Source: Streptomyces cyaneus
GTDB taxonomy: Bacteria; Actinomycetota; Actinomycetes; Streptomycetales; Streptomycetaceae
Direction: 5' to 3'
NCBI RefSeq assembly: GCF_004028635.1
Contig: NZ_RQJW01000003.1
Location: forward strand, 806,001-870,000
Length of the DNA: 64,000 nt
The translations under genes and the position numbers were made by a program. Of the stretch, positions 54,370-63,214 are shown piece after piece. The notes beneath the pieces were generated by a model. The model searched no databases. It was not told where the DNA came from and was given only the letters and a program-made list of their open reading frames with translations. Position 1 is the first letter of the stretch. Each line of letters opens with the position of its first letter.

Positions 54370-55599
54370 TCACCCGAGGGTGGCAAGGACGGCCAGCAGT
54401 CGGTCGATCTCGTCGGCGGTGTTGTACACATGCAGGCTCACCCGCACCGACCCTGTCCTCTCCCCCGCGCTGCCCTGGCAGTGCTGGTCGGAGCGGACCA
54501 TGAAGCCGTGGCTGAAGAGGACGAAGCCCAGGTCCCCGGAGTCGATGGCGTGGTGCCGGAAGGTGACGATGCCCTGGCGCCGCTGTGCGGACGCGTCGGC
54601 GGCCAGGCTGCTCTGGCAGCCGAGGATCTCGTAGGCGTCGAGGCGCCGCAGGCCGTCGGTGAGCCGGGCCGCCAGGGCGACGGTCCACTGCCCGATCCGG
54701 TCGCTGCCGGCGGTGTCCAGCCAGTCCAGGGCGGTGGCGAGGGAGGCGATGCCGACCGTGTTGGGGCTGCCGGACCAACCGCCCGGTGTGAACTCCGGGC
54801 CACGTGACTGACGGGCCCAGACCGCTCCCGTGCCGGGCAGCGCCATGGCCTTGTGCCCGGAGAAGACGACGAAGTCCACGTCCAGGTCGGCGACGGACAC
54901 CGGCAGATGGCCGATGCTCTGGGCGGCGTCCAGGCAGATGACCGCGTGCGGGCCGACCGCACGGCGGATGCGGTGGATGTTCATGTTGCCGCCGTACACG
55001 TGGTGGATGTGGCTGGCGGCGACGAACCGGGTTCGCGGACCGGCCAGTTCCGTGAGCGCGGTGTGGTCGTAGTCGCCGGACGCCTGCTGGTACGGCATCG
55101 GCCGGACGCGGATGTGGACGCCCTGCCGCGCCAGTTGTCGTTGTGCCTCCAGCCAGGGCGCGATGTTGGCCTCGTGGTCGGCGACCGGGACCACGATCTC
55201 GTCGCCGTCGGCGAGGAGCCCGGGCAGCCAGTCGCGGGCGATGGTGCGCAGGCCCTCGGTGGTGCCGCTGGTGAAGTGCACGGCCGAGCGCGTCGGGTCG
55301 GGGTCGTTAAGGAACCGCCGGATCCGGTCGCGGGCCTGCTCGACCAGGGATGTGGTCCGGTTGGCCCAGGTGTAGGTGCCGCGGCCCGCGTTGGCGTTGG
55401 TCGTGGTGAGGTAGGTGTGGACGGTGTCGAGTACGGCCTGCGGCTTCTGGGCGGTGGCGGCGCTGTCCAGGTAGGCCAGTTCCGGGTGGGCGGTGATGAT
55501 CGGGAACTGGGCGCGCAGGGCGCGCTGCCACTCCCGCAGCTCCTCGGTCAACTCCTCGATGACGGGCGCACCTTGGGTGTCGATCCTGGGTGTGGTCAT
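54370..55599 (-). CDS. SufS/CsdA-like class V aminotransferase
   Basis: 409 aa from the ATG at 55599. PLP Lys250 in VVFSGHKAMALPGTG; AYLDSAATAQKPQAVLDTV; the phosphate clamp SGTTEGLRTIA; HHVYGGN. Cys374 in RSDQHCQG sits where SufS-type cysteine desulfurases carry the persulfide Cys (RxGHHC). It therefore likely mobilises sulfur from cysteine or performs a related beta-cleavage. Third of a tight operon; start is 5 nt after the rhodanese gene stop. Confidence 0.87.
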   Translation of the reverse strand: MTTPRIDTQGAPVIEELTEELREWQRALRAQFPIITAHPELAYLDSAATAQKPQAVLDTVHTYLTTTNANAGRGTYTWANRTTSLVEQARDRIRRFLNDPDPTRSAVHFTSGTTEGLRTIARDWLPGLLADGDEIVVPVADHEANIAPWLEAQRQLARQGVHIRVRPMPYQQASGDYDHTALTELAGPRTRFVAASHIHHVYGGNMNIHRIRRAVGPHAVICLDAAQSIGHLPVSVADLDVDFVVFSGHKAMALPGTGAVWARQSRGPEFTPGGWSGSPNTVGIASLATALDWLDTAGSDRIGQWTVALAARLTDGLRRLDAYEILGCQSSLAADASAQRRQGIVTFRHHAIDSGDLGFVLFSHGFMVRSDQHCQGSAGERTGSVRVSLHVYNTADEIDRLLAVLATLG

Positions 55600-55604
55600 G
55601 GGCG

Positions 55605-56966
55605 TCAGTCCCGTACGAGCGGTGCGCCCGCGTCGCGCCAGGCGATGACGCCGCCGGTGAGACTGCGGACGTCCGGGTGTCCCATCCGGGTCAGCAGGGC
55701 GGCGTAGCGGGCGGACTTCTCGCCGACCGGGCAGGCCAGCAGGACCGGGCGGTTGCGGCTGAACGGCAGCCCGCCGTGCAGGAGTTCCTCGAAGAGCTCG
55801 TCGACGATGTTGACCGAGCCGTCGATGTGCAGGGCCGCGTAGGCGTAGGGGCTGCGCAGGTCGACGACGAGTGGTTCTCCGGTGGCGATCCACGTCTGGG
55901 CGTCGGCGACGCCGATGGCGGGTGCCGTGCGTATCTCGGCGTCCGACAGGTCGGCCGGGGAGTTCCTGCGGCGGGGACGGCCGAAGAGGTCGGGGCGACG
56001 CTGACGGACGTAGCTCAGGTAGCTCTCCACGCGGTCGCAGACGATGAACACGGCCGACTGCCGCTGCGTCGGTTCTTCGTCGCCCGATTCCGCGTCGCCC
56101 GATCCTTCGTCGGCGGCGCGCAGTTGGCGTACGGCCCCGAAGTAGGCGGCGCCTCCGGTGGGGCCCGCCAGGATGCCGCAGCGACGGTTGAGGGTCAGCA
56201 TCCCCTCGATCGCCTCGTCGGCGCTCACCGTCTCGATGGTGTCGTAGGTCCCGGGGTCGAACAGCCCCACCTCGTGCGCCTCGTCGATGGTGCGGATGCC
56301 GGGGATGAAGTCGGACTTGGCCGCGACCAGGCCGACGACCCGTACGGCGGGGTCGTGTTCGCGCAGGGCGCGGGCGACGCCTGTGGAGGAGCCGGCGGTG
56401 CCCACGCAGGCGATGAACCAGTCCGGGGCCTGGCCGTCGAGGTCCTTGACGATCTCCGGTCCGGTGCCGGCGAAGTGGGCTTCGGTGTTGCGTGGGTTGA
56501 AGTACTGGTCGGTGTGCAGACAGGTGCTGTCGGGCTCGGAGAGGGTGCGGTGGAACAGGGTGAGCGGGTCGTCGGTGGCGGTGGGGTCCAGGCACTCGCT
56601 CTGGCCGGGGAGTTCCTCGATCTGCGCGCCGAGCAACAGCAGCAGGTCCTTGATCTCCGGGATGCGCATCCGGTTGGTGACGCTCTTGAAGGTCAGGCCG
56701 TGCATGCCCGCGAGCACGGCCAGGGCCTTGGCGGTGTTGCCGCTGGACAGCTCGACGACCTGACCGCCGCCCTCGCCCGCGGCGGAGGCCGTGGCCGCGA
56801 GGTGCGGTCGTGCCATGTTCCAGGCGGCTCGGTCCTTGACCGAGCCGAAAGGGTTGAGCAGCTCCAGTTTGGCGTACAGGTCGATGTTCCTGAGGCCGTG
56901 CACGGCCGGGTCGATACGCACCAGCGGTGTGTTGCCGATGGCGTCGGTGATGCTGTCGTACCTCAC
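55605..56966 (-). CDS. Cysteine synthase-like enzyme fused to a rhodanese domain
   Basis: 453 aa from the GTG at 56966 (GTGA overlaps the upstream stop). Residues 1-330: fold-type II PLP core with PLP Lys44 in NPFGSVKDRAAWN, VVELSSGNTAKALAVLAGMH, VGTAGSSTGVARAL and ILAGPTGGAAYFGA. Residues 345-453: rhodanese-like domain with VVDLRSPYAYAALHIDGSVN and active-site Cys in VLLACPVGEKSARYAA. Fused synthases like Rhizobium Y4xP-type proteins make unusual amino acids or handle persulfide sulfur. Middle gene of the PLP operon. Confidence 0.87.
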   Translation of the reverse strand: MRYDSITDAIGNTPLVRIDPAVHGLRNIDLYAKLELLNPFGSVKDRAAWNMARPHLAATASAAGEGGGQVVELSSGNTAKALAVLAGMHGLTFKSVTNRMRIPEIKDLLLLLGAQIEELPGQSECLDPTATDDPLTLFHRTLSEPDSTCLHTDQYFNPRNTEAHFAGTGPEIVKDLDGQAPDWFIACVGTAGSSTGVARALREHDPAVRVVGLVAAKSDFIPGIRTIDEAHEVGLFDPGTYDTIETVSADEAIEGMLTLNRRCGILAGPTGGAAYFGAVRQLRAADEGSGDAESGDEEPTQRQSAVFIVCDRVESYLSYVRQRRPDLFGRPRRRNSPADLSDAEIRTAPAIGVADAQTWIATGEPLVVDLRSPYAYAALHIDGSVNIVDELFEELLHGGLPFSRNRPVLLACPVGEKSARYAALLTRMGHPDVRSLTGGVIAWRDAGAPLVRD

Positions 56967-58495
56967 TGCGCTCCCCCCACGGGTGTGGTCGGCCAGTACT
57001 GGTCGTCCAGGCACCAGCGCCATGTATCGCCCTCCTGCCAGGCGGCGACCTTGCGCGCGGAGGGCTGGTGCTGGGCACGGGTGGCGTGGAAGTCCATGCA
57101 GTAGCCGGCCGTGTTGGCGAACGCCATCAGGTCACCCGGTTCGGGGCGGCGGGGCAGGAAGACCGTGCGACGGGTGATCAGGTCGGACTCCAGGCAGCGA
57201 CTGCCGAAGAGATGCACCGCGACCGGACCGGTACCGGGGTCAGGGCCGGCGCCGGCGCCTGCCGCTGTGTCTGCCCCTGCGTCTGCCTGTGTGTCTGCCT
57301 GTGTGTCTGCCGGATCCCGTGGGACGACAACCGGGTCCATGAGCACCCCGTGCTCCTCCAGCGCCACATCGTCGGCCTTGGCCGCCAGCCGTACGAGCAG
57401 GGGGCCGCCGGTCTCCGGGTCGCGCACCTCCAGCACCTTCGTCAGGGTCAGTCCGCACTGGTCGAGGAGCGCTCGGCCGGGTTCGGTGTGCAGGTCGTAC
57501 AGGTGCTCCAGGAGCAGGGCGGCCAGTGGGCGGCCGCCCAGGGACGCGGCCGGGTGCGAGAGCAGTTCGTCGAGGTAGCGGGCGCCGGCGACCGGACGGT
57601 GGGCGGGGTACAGGCCGAGCGTGCCGCGCAGGGTGCCGGCTTCGTTGCGCAGCCCGTAGCCGTGGCCGCCGTACGTCAGGGGCGGGCGGGTGCCCAGCAC
57701 GGCTTCGGTGAGTTCGGTCGTGTACCGATCCCATTGCCCGCCGTCCGCAAGGTAGTTGACGCCGAACCCGCCGCCGATGTCCACGCCCCGGGGCCTGAGC
57801 CCGCGGCTGCGGCACTCCTCCAGTACCCGCAGACAGCCCTCCAGCGCCGTGGCCTTCTCGGTGAGGCTCGTCGTGTCCAGGTGGTAGGCCACGCCGACCG
57901 GATCGACCACGTCGGCGTGCCGCTCGACGGCCTCCAGCAGCGGGTCCAACTCCCTTACGGCGGTACCGAATCGGCTCCGTCGGCTCAGCACCCGTACGCC
58001 GGACGCCTCGAAGCCCGACAACCGGAGCAGGATGCGGGCGCGGGGCAGGGCGTGTTTGCGTACCAGCGTGGCGAGTTGCTCCAGTTCGCCTCGCGTGTCG
58101 AGGCTGACGGTGACCGACGTACGGGCCGCCAGCCACAGGAACTCCGGGTTCTTCGGCCCGGTGGCGATGATCCGATCGGGGGTGAGGCCGGCGCCGAGGG
58201 CGTGCTGCAGCTCACCCAGCGAGGCGACGTCCACACCGGCGTCCGTGGCGGCGAGCCGCCGCAGCAGGGCGCTGGACCGGTTGGCCTTGTGGGCGAAGTA
58301 CACCTGGCCGGACAGGTGGTGGGTGCCGTACACCGAGCGGAACTGCTGGAGATTGTCGGCGAGTTGGTCTGGGACGAGCATGTTCAGCGGAGACCCGAGG
58401 GCGTCGGTGAGCGTGTGCAGCAGGGCCGGGGCGTCCAGTAACGAGCGCAGCCGCGACTCCAGCCGCGGTTCGAGATACAGGGGCTGCCCACCCAT
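56963..58495 (-). CDS. Y4yA-type PLP decarboxylase-fold enzyme, TTA codon
   Basis: 510 aa, fold-type III (alanine racemase/ODC) PLP enzyme. PLP Lys70 in GQVYFAHKANRSSALLRRL; PLP-phosphate Gly loop RGVDIGGGFGVNYLADG; HLFGSRCLESDLITRR and FANTAGYCMDFHATRAQH at the C-terminal active site. Resembles Rhizobium Y4yA and diaminopimelate/ornithine decarboxylases. Residue 19 is Leu TTA (58439-58441), a bldA control point at the head of the operon. Residues 396-420 carry an ADTQ/ADAG repeat. The 287-bp upstream gap (58496-58782) shows no gene or clear operator; 58610-58760 holds a stop-free fragment with good codon bias but no start. Confidence 0.85.
   Translation of the reverse strand: MGGQPLYLEPRLESRLRSLLDAPALLHTLTDALGSPLNMLVPDQLADNLQQFRSVYGTHHLSGQVYFAHKANRSSALLRRLAATDAGVDVASLGELQHALGAGLTPDRIIATGPKNPEFLWLAARTSVTVSLDTRGELEQLATLVRKHALPRARILLRLSGFEASGVRVLSRRSRFGTAVRELDPLLEAVERHADVVDPVGVAYHLDTTSLTEKATALEGCLRVLEECRSRGLRPRGVDIGGGFGVNYLADGGQWDRYTTELTEAVLGTRPPLTYGGHGYGLRNEAGTLRGTLGLYPAHRPVAGARYLDELLSHPAASLGGRPLAALLLEHLYDLHTEPGRALLDQCGLTLTKVLEVRDPETGGPLLVRLAAKADDVALEEHGVLMDPVVVPRDPADTQADTQADAGADTAAGAGAGPDPGTGPVAVHLFGSRCLESDLITRRTVFLPRRPEPGDLMAFANTAGYCMDFHATRAQHQPSARKVAAWQEGDTWRWCLDDQYWPTTPVGGAQ
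57268..57311 (-). repeat. In-frame 12-bp repeats inside the Y4yA-like gene
   Basis: Plus-strand blocks of GTGTCTGCCTGT occur in tandem (with CTGCCCCTGCGTC variants), encoding Ala-Asp-Thr-Gln and Ala-Asp-Ala-Gly on the minus strand. Because the unit is a multiple of three, the frame is kept. It lies in a surface loop between core strands, so copy number may vary between strains. Confidence 0.75.
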
Positions 58496-58782
58496 GCCCA
58501 GCCCCTCCCCAGCGCTTCGGGCCCGACACTCCGGGCGCTGACGAACACTCCCCGCGATTTGCCGTATAGCTCCTTTCCCTTCCCTCCGGTGCTTTACGCC
58601 CTGTAGCTGCCCGCATGGGCGATTGCGTCAACAGACGGCCGGAAACGGTCGGGCGCCGTGGGCGCAGGCGCGACCGAGCCGGTGGATGCGGCGGTCAGCA
58701 CCTGGACCACCGCACCCCCCTCGGTGTCCCCCACGCCGTCGCCGGGCCGGATCAGGAGCTGGTGACCGGCTCATCGACGCCC

Positions 58783-59193
58783 TCAGCCTCCCTGCCCGGC
58801 GATGTTGACCATCCAGGTGATGCCGAACCGGTCCGTACACATGCCGAAGACGTCGCCCCACATCTGCTTCTCCAGCGGCACGGCCACCGAGGCGCCCGCG
58901 GACAGCTTCTCCCAGTAGCCGCGCAGCTCCGCGTCGTCGTCGCCGCTGAGGCTCACGGAGAAGTTGTTGCCCGGCTTGTGGTCGCCCGTCGGGGTGTCGG
59001 CACCCATGAGGGTGAAGCCGCTGGGGGTCTCCAGCATGCCGTGCATGATCTTGTCGGCCATGGGGGTGTCCTGCTGGCCGTACTCACCGTAGGTGTTGAG
59101 CGTCAGGGTGCCGCCCAGGACTTCCTTGTAGAACTCCATCGCCTGCCGGGCATCACCGGCGAACGTGATGTAGGGGTTGAGACGCGAGGCCAT
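58783..59193 (-). CDS. VOC-family protein, PhnB-like
   Basis: 136 aa. Two beta-alpha-beta-beta-beta units: LNPYITFAGDARQAMEFYKE, VLGGTLTLNTYGEYG, GFTLMGADTPTG and WGDVFGMCTDRFGITWMVNI. This is the PhnB/glyoxalase-like outline with degenerate metal ligands; function unknown. Upstream of it lies htpG, in the same direction, 99 bp away. Confidence 0.87.
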   Translation of the reverse strand: MASRLNPYITFAGDARQAMEFYKEVLGGTLTLNTYGEYGQQDTPMADKIMHGMLETPSGFTLMGADTPTGDHKPGNNFSVSLSGDDDAELRGYWEKLSAGASVAVPLEKQMWGDVFGMCTDRFGITWMVNIAGQGG

Positions 59194-59292
59194 GAATCCT
59201 CCGGGAAATGGGGTCAGAGTCCGACTCCACGGACGCTAGCGCGGGCCACTGACAATGGCCCGCGCACACGTCCACATGGCCCACGCCCCCGA

Positions 59293-61203
59293 CTACAGGG
59301 TGCGCTCCAGGCGGTCCGCCACCAGCTTCACGAAACGCGCGGGATCCTTGGACTGGCCGCCCTCGGCGAGCACCGCCAGCGTGTGGAGCAGTTCCACGGA
59401 CTCGGCGAGCTCCGTGCGGTCCTCGCGCTCCTTGTACGCCTGGTTCAGGCCCTTCACCAGCGGGTGGCCGGGGTTGAGCTCCAGGATCCGCTTGGTGCGC
59501 GGCACCTCCTGGCCCATCGCCCGGTACATGTTCTCCAGGGCCGGGGTCAGATCGTGCGCGTCGGAGACGACGCAGGCCGCGGAGACGGTGAGCCGCGTCG
59601 ACAGGCGCACCTCCTTGATGTCCTCGTCCAGCTGCTCGCCCATCCAGCCGAGCAGACCGGCGTACTCCTCGGCCTGCTTCTCCCGCTCGTCGTCGGCGTT
59701 CTCGTCGCCCTTGGCGTCCAGGTCGATCTCGCCCTTGGCGACGGACCGCAGCCGCTTGCCCTCGTACTCGCCGACGGCGTCCACCCACACCTCGTCGACG
59801 GCGTCCGTGAGCAGCAGGACCTCGATGCCCTTGGCCCGGAACGCCTCCATGTGCGGGGAGTTCTCGATGCTCTGCCGGGACTCGCCGGTGATGTAGTAGA
59901 TGTCGTCCTGGCCGTCCTTCATCCGCTCCACGTACTGCGCCAGCGTGGTCGGCTCGTCGTCCGAGTGCGTGGTCGCGAACGAGGACGCGGCGAGGATTGC
60001 GTCGCGGTTCTCGGAGTCGGTGACCAGGCCCTCCTTCAGGACGGTGCCGAACTCCCGCCAGAACGTGGCGTAGCGGTCGGCGTCCTTGGTCATGAACTCC
60101 TTGACCGTGGACAGGACCTTCTTCGTCAGCCGGCGCTGCATCATCCGGATGTGCCGGTCCTGCTGGAGGATCTCGCGTGAGACGTTGAGCGAGAGGTCCG
60201 CCGCGTCGACGACGCCCTTGACGAAGCGGAGGTAGGGCGGCAGCAGCGCCTCGCAGTCGTCCATGATGAAGACGCGCTTCACATACAGCTGGACGCCGCG
60301 CTTGAAGTCCCGCGTGAACAGGTCGTGCGGGGCGTGCGAGGGGATGAAGAGCAGCGACTGGTACTCGAAGGTGCCCTCCGCCTGGAGCCGGATCGTCTCC
60401 AGCGGCTCGCGCCAGTCGTGGCTGATGTGCTTGTACAGCTCGTGGTACTCGTCGTCGGACACCTCGTCGCGCGAACGCGCCCACAGGGCCTTCATGGAGT
60501 TCAGCGTCTCGGCTTCGGCCGGGCTGTCGCCGTCGCCGTCGCCGTCGCCCGCCTCCGGGACCATCCGGATCGGCCAGGTGATGAAATCCGAGTAGCGCTT
60601 GACGATCTCCCTGATCTGCCACGGGGAGGTGTAGTCGTGCAGCTGGTTCTCGGGGTCGGCGGGCTTGAGGTGGAGTGTGACGGACGTGCCCTGCGGTGCG
60701 TCGTCGGCCGTCTCAAGCGTGTACGTGGCCTCACCGCGCGACGTCCAGCGGGTCCCCTGGCTCTCGCCGGCGCGCCGGGTCACCAGCGTCACCTCGTCCG
60801 CCACCATGAAGCCGGAGTAGAAGCCGACGCCGAACTGGCCGATGAGCCCCTCGGCCCCGCCCGCGTCCTTGGCCTCCCGCAGCTCCTTCAGGAACGTCGC
60901 CGTTCCCGAGTTGGCGATGGTGCCGATGAGCTGTCCGACCTCCTCGTACGACATCCCGATGCCGTTGTCCCGCACCGTGAGGGTACGGGCCTCCTTGTCG
61001 ATGTCGATCTCGATGTGCAGGTCGGACACATCGGCGTCGAGGGAGTCGTCCCGCAGTTTCTCCAGGCGCAGCTTGTCGAGCGCGTCGGAGGCGTTGGAGA
61101 CGAGCTCCCGCAGGAAGACATCCTTGTTCGAGTAGACCGAGTGGATCATCAGCTGGAGCAACTGACGGGCCTCTACCTGGAACTCAAACGTCTCGGTCGG
61201 CAT
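59293..61203 (-). CDS. htpG: Hsp90 family chaperone HtpG
   Basis: 636 aa. N-terminal ATPase: [52 protein letters not shown] and [17 protein letters not shown]. Middle domain: [23 protein letters not shown] pattern [20 protein letters not shown] and [10 protein letters not shown]. Full-length cytosolic chaperone that folds or matures client proteins under stress. The ATG at 61203 follows GAGGTAG. Confidence 0.95.
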
Positions 61204-61301
61204 GGTTCGCGACTACCTCACAGGTTCAGTCACCGGAACTGGTCGCAGTCACTGTAAGACACGAGGTCTGCGCGGAGTGCCGCGGTGCGGGACAAGGCTG
61301 T

Positions 61302-62018
61302 TCAGACGAGGTGGGCGAAGACCACCAGGTTCGCGGTGTAGTCCCTGACCTGCCGGTCGTAGTCCCCGGCGCAGGTGATGAGCCGGACCTGGGCCCGCGG
61401 GGTGTCGCCGTACACACGCCGGCTGGGGAAGTCGTCCTTGTCGAACATCTCCACGCTGTCGATCACGAAGGACGCCCTGCGCCCGTCGGCCCTCGCGATC
61501 TGGAAGCGGTCCCCCTTCTCCAGCTCGCTCAGGTTCGCGAACACCGCGGCGGACGTCGCCGTGTCCACGTGCCCGGCGACGATCGACGTGCCCGCCTCAC
61601 CGGGGGACGCGCCCTTGGCGTACCAGCCGACGAGGTTGGTGTCGTGGGCCGGTGGGGGCTGGAGCTGGCCCGAACTGCCGATGGCGAGGTCGGTGAAGGG
61701 GGCGTCGACGGAGATCTTGGGGATGAGCAGCCGGGTCGGCCGGGACCGGGGCAGGTGCTTGCCCGCATGTCGGGAGGCGGGCGAGGACGACTCGTCCGCC
61801 GGTGGGGCGTGCGGTTCGACCACGGGTGGTGCGTGCGGCGCGAAGCGGGCTTCGGGCGCCTCGTCCCGGCCGCCCGGCAGGGTCACCATCAGCACCATGA
61901 CGGCGATCGCGCTCCAGAACAGCACCGCGGCTGCGCGCCTTATCCGCCGTGAGGCCACGGAACCGGCATCGCAGAGGGCCGGGTCGGCATCGGGGGAAGA
62001 GGAACGGCCGGCGGCCAT
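61302..62018 (-). CDS. Class F sortase
   Basis: 238 aa from the ATG at 62018 with GAGGTGG upstream. N-terminal membrane segment AVLFWSAIAVMVLMVTLPGG (about 31-50), a Pro/His-rich linker, and a sortase barrel with VAGHVDTATSAAVF (His150) and ITCAGDYDRQVRDYTANLV (Cys216; Arg222 or Arg225). It belongs to the actinobacterial class F type, which cleaves sorting motifs and joins proteins to the wall or to each other. Divergent promoters are absent; the next gene (62135-62989) lies upstream in the same direction and is the likely substrate. Confidence 0.9.
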   Translation of the reverse strand: MAAGRSSSPDADPALCDAGSVASRRIRRAAAVLFWSAIAVMVLMVTLPGGRDEAPEARFAPHAPPVVEPHAPPADESSSPASRHAGKHLPRSRPTRLLIPKISVDAPFTDLAIGSSGQLQPPPAHDTNLVGWYAKGASPGEAGTSIVAGHVDTATSAAVFANLSELEKGDRFQIARADGRRASFVIDSVEMFDKDDFPSRRVYGDTPRAQVRLITCAGDYDRQVRDYTANLVVFAHLV

Positions 62019-62134
62019 CGGGCACCACCTCACTCGGGCACGGCAGCGGACACAACAGGCGGGAGGTCGAGCGGGGCCGCCGCGACGCGCGGCGCACGTG
62101 CGGCGGCCACAGCGGTTATGTGGTCAGGCATGGG

Positions 62135-62989
62135 TCAGGCCACGGTTCCCGATGCCTTCTTGCGACGCAGCGTGTACAGGCCGGTGCCGGCGACCGCCAG
62201 CGCGGCGAGCCCAGCGGTGGTGACACCCGGCGAGGCGAGGCCGCCGCCTCCGGTGTGCATCCCTCCGTGCGGCTTGCCGTGGTCGTCACCCCAGGAGTCC
62301 TTGCCGTGGTCACCGCCCCACGAGTCCTTCTCGTGGTCGTCTTCCTTCCAGGACCCCTTGTCGTGGTCGCCGCCCCAGGAGTCGCCGTCGTCCTTGCTCC
62401 GGTAGCTGTCCGGGTCGTGCTTGGGGTCCTTGGCGCCGCCCCAGTCGTCGTCGTTGTTCACGGCGGCCAGTGCTCCACCCCCGGTATGCACCCCGCCACG
62501 AGGCTCCTCGTGCTTGCTCTCCTCGTCGTGCTTACCGCCGTCCTCGTGCTTGCCCCCGTCGTCGTGCTTGCCTTCCTTGTCGGGCTTGGGGTCCTTGGAC
62601 CCGCTCCAGTCGTGGTCCTCGTCGGTCACGGCGGCCAGCGCTCCGCCACCCGTGTGCACCCCGCCGCGAGGGTCCTCGTGCTTGCTCTCCTCGTCGTGCT
62701 TACCGCCGTCCTCGTGCTTACCGCCGTCGTCGTGCTTGCCTTCCTTGTCGGGCTTGGGGTCCTTGGACCCGCCCCAGTCGTGGTCCTCGTCGGTGACGGC
62801 GGTCAGCGCTCCGCCACCCGTGTGCATCCCGCCGCGAGGCTCGTCGTGCTTGCCCTTCTTGTCGTGCTCCTTGCTGTAGGAATTGTCTTCGTGGTCCCAG
62901 TCACCCGCCGTAACGGCGTAGGCTGCGGGTGCGATCGCCAGTGCGGCCGTGGCCGTCGCGGTGGCGAGCAGCATGCGGACAGAGCGCAT
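62135..62989 (-). CDS. Repeat-rich secreted protein with C-terminal membrane anchor
   Basis: 284 aa. Signal peptide MLLATATATAALAIA-PAAYA (residues 6-25). The body is highly charged (Lys, His, Asp, Glu, Gly) and built from repeats of RGGxHTGGGALAAV plus KDPKPDKEGKHDDGG and KHEDGGKHDEESKHE; two 56-aa copies (52-107, 108-163) and two partial ones. The end is HTGGGGLASPGVTTAGLAAL then a hydrophobic span and RRKKASGTVA, an anchor like that of sortase substrates but without LPXTG. Paired with the class F sortase 116 bp downstream. Acidic/His repeats could bind Ca2+, Zn2+ or Fe. Confidence 0.8.
   Translation of the reverse strand: MRSVRMLLATATATAALAIAPAAYAVTAGDWDHEDNSYSKEHDKKGKHDEPRGGMHTGGGALTAVTDEDHDWGGSKDPKPDKEGKHDDGGKHEDGGKHDEESKHEDPRGGVHTGGGALAAVTDEDHDWSGSKDPKPDKEGKHDDGGKHEDGGKHDEESKHEEPRGGVHTGGGALAAVNNDDDWGGAKDPKHDPDSYRSKDDGDSWGGDHDKGSWKEDDHEKDSWGGDHGKDSWGDDHGKPHGGMHTGGGGLASPGVTTAGLAALAVAGTGLYTLRRKKASGTVA
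62501..62836 (-). repeat. Two 168-bp in-frame repeats in the surface-protein gene
   Basis: Codons 52-107 and 108-163 of the gene at 62135 are nearly identical 168-nt (56-codon) units; a third, partial copy follows toward 62135. They code for GGMHTGGGALTAVTDEDHDW and the KHDDGG/KHEDGG blocks. Likely to vary by recombination. Confidence 0.9.
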
Positions 62990-63214
62990 AGGTGAATCCT
63001 TCCGTCACGGCCTGGGCGGCTGACGCTTCATCACCACTGGAGCCAGACCTTGACGTGATCCACCGTCAGCCATTCCCTCCGGTCGCACCATTCAGGGCGT
63101 TCACACGGGTTACGAGCACACCCCGACGGCCGTATGCCGCCACCCCCCTCCCAGTGGAAAAGCCGCTTTGACCTGCGGAGGTTTACGTCGCCCGGAAGTG
63201 GTGAGACGCGGGGG

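Noticed and set aside
58610..58760. Short plus-strand coding fragment upstream of the PLP operon
   Set aside because: About 48 codons with Streptomyces-like third positions ending in a stop, but no start or family; could be a remnant of a lost gene. Too weak to annotate.
62501..62836. CRISPR-like repeats
   Set aside because: They are in-frame coding repeats of a secreted protein.
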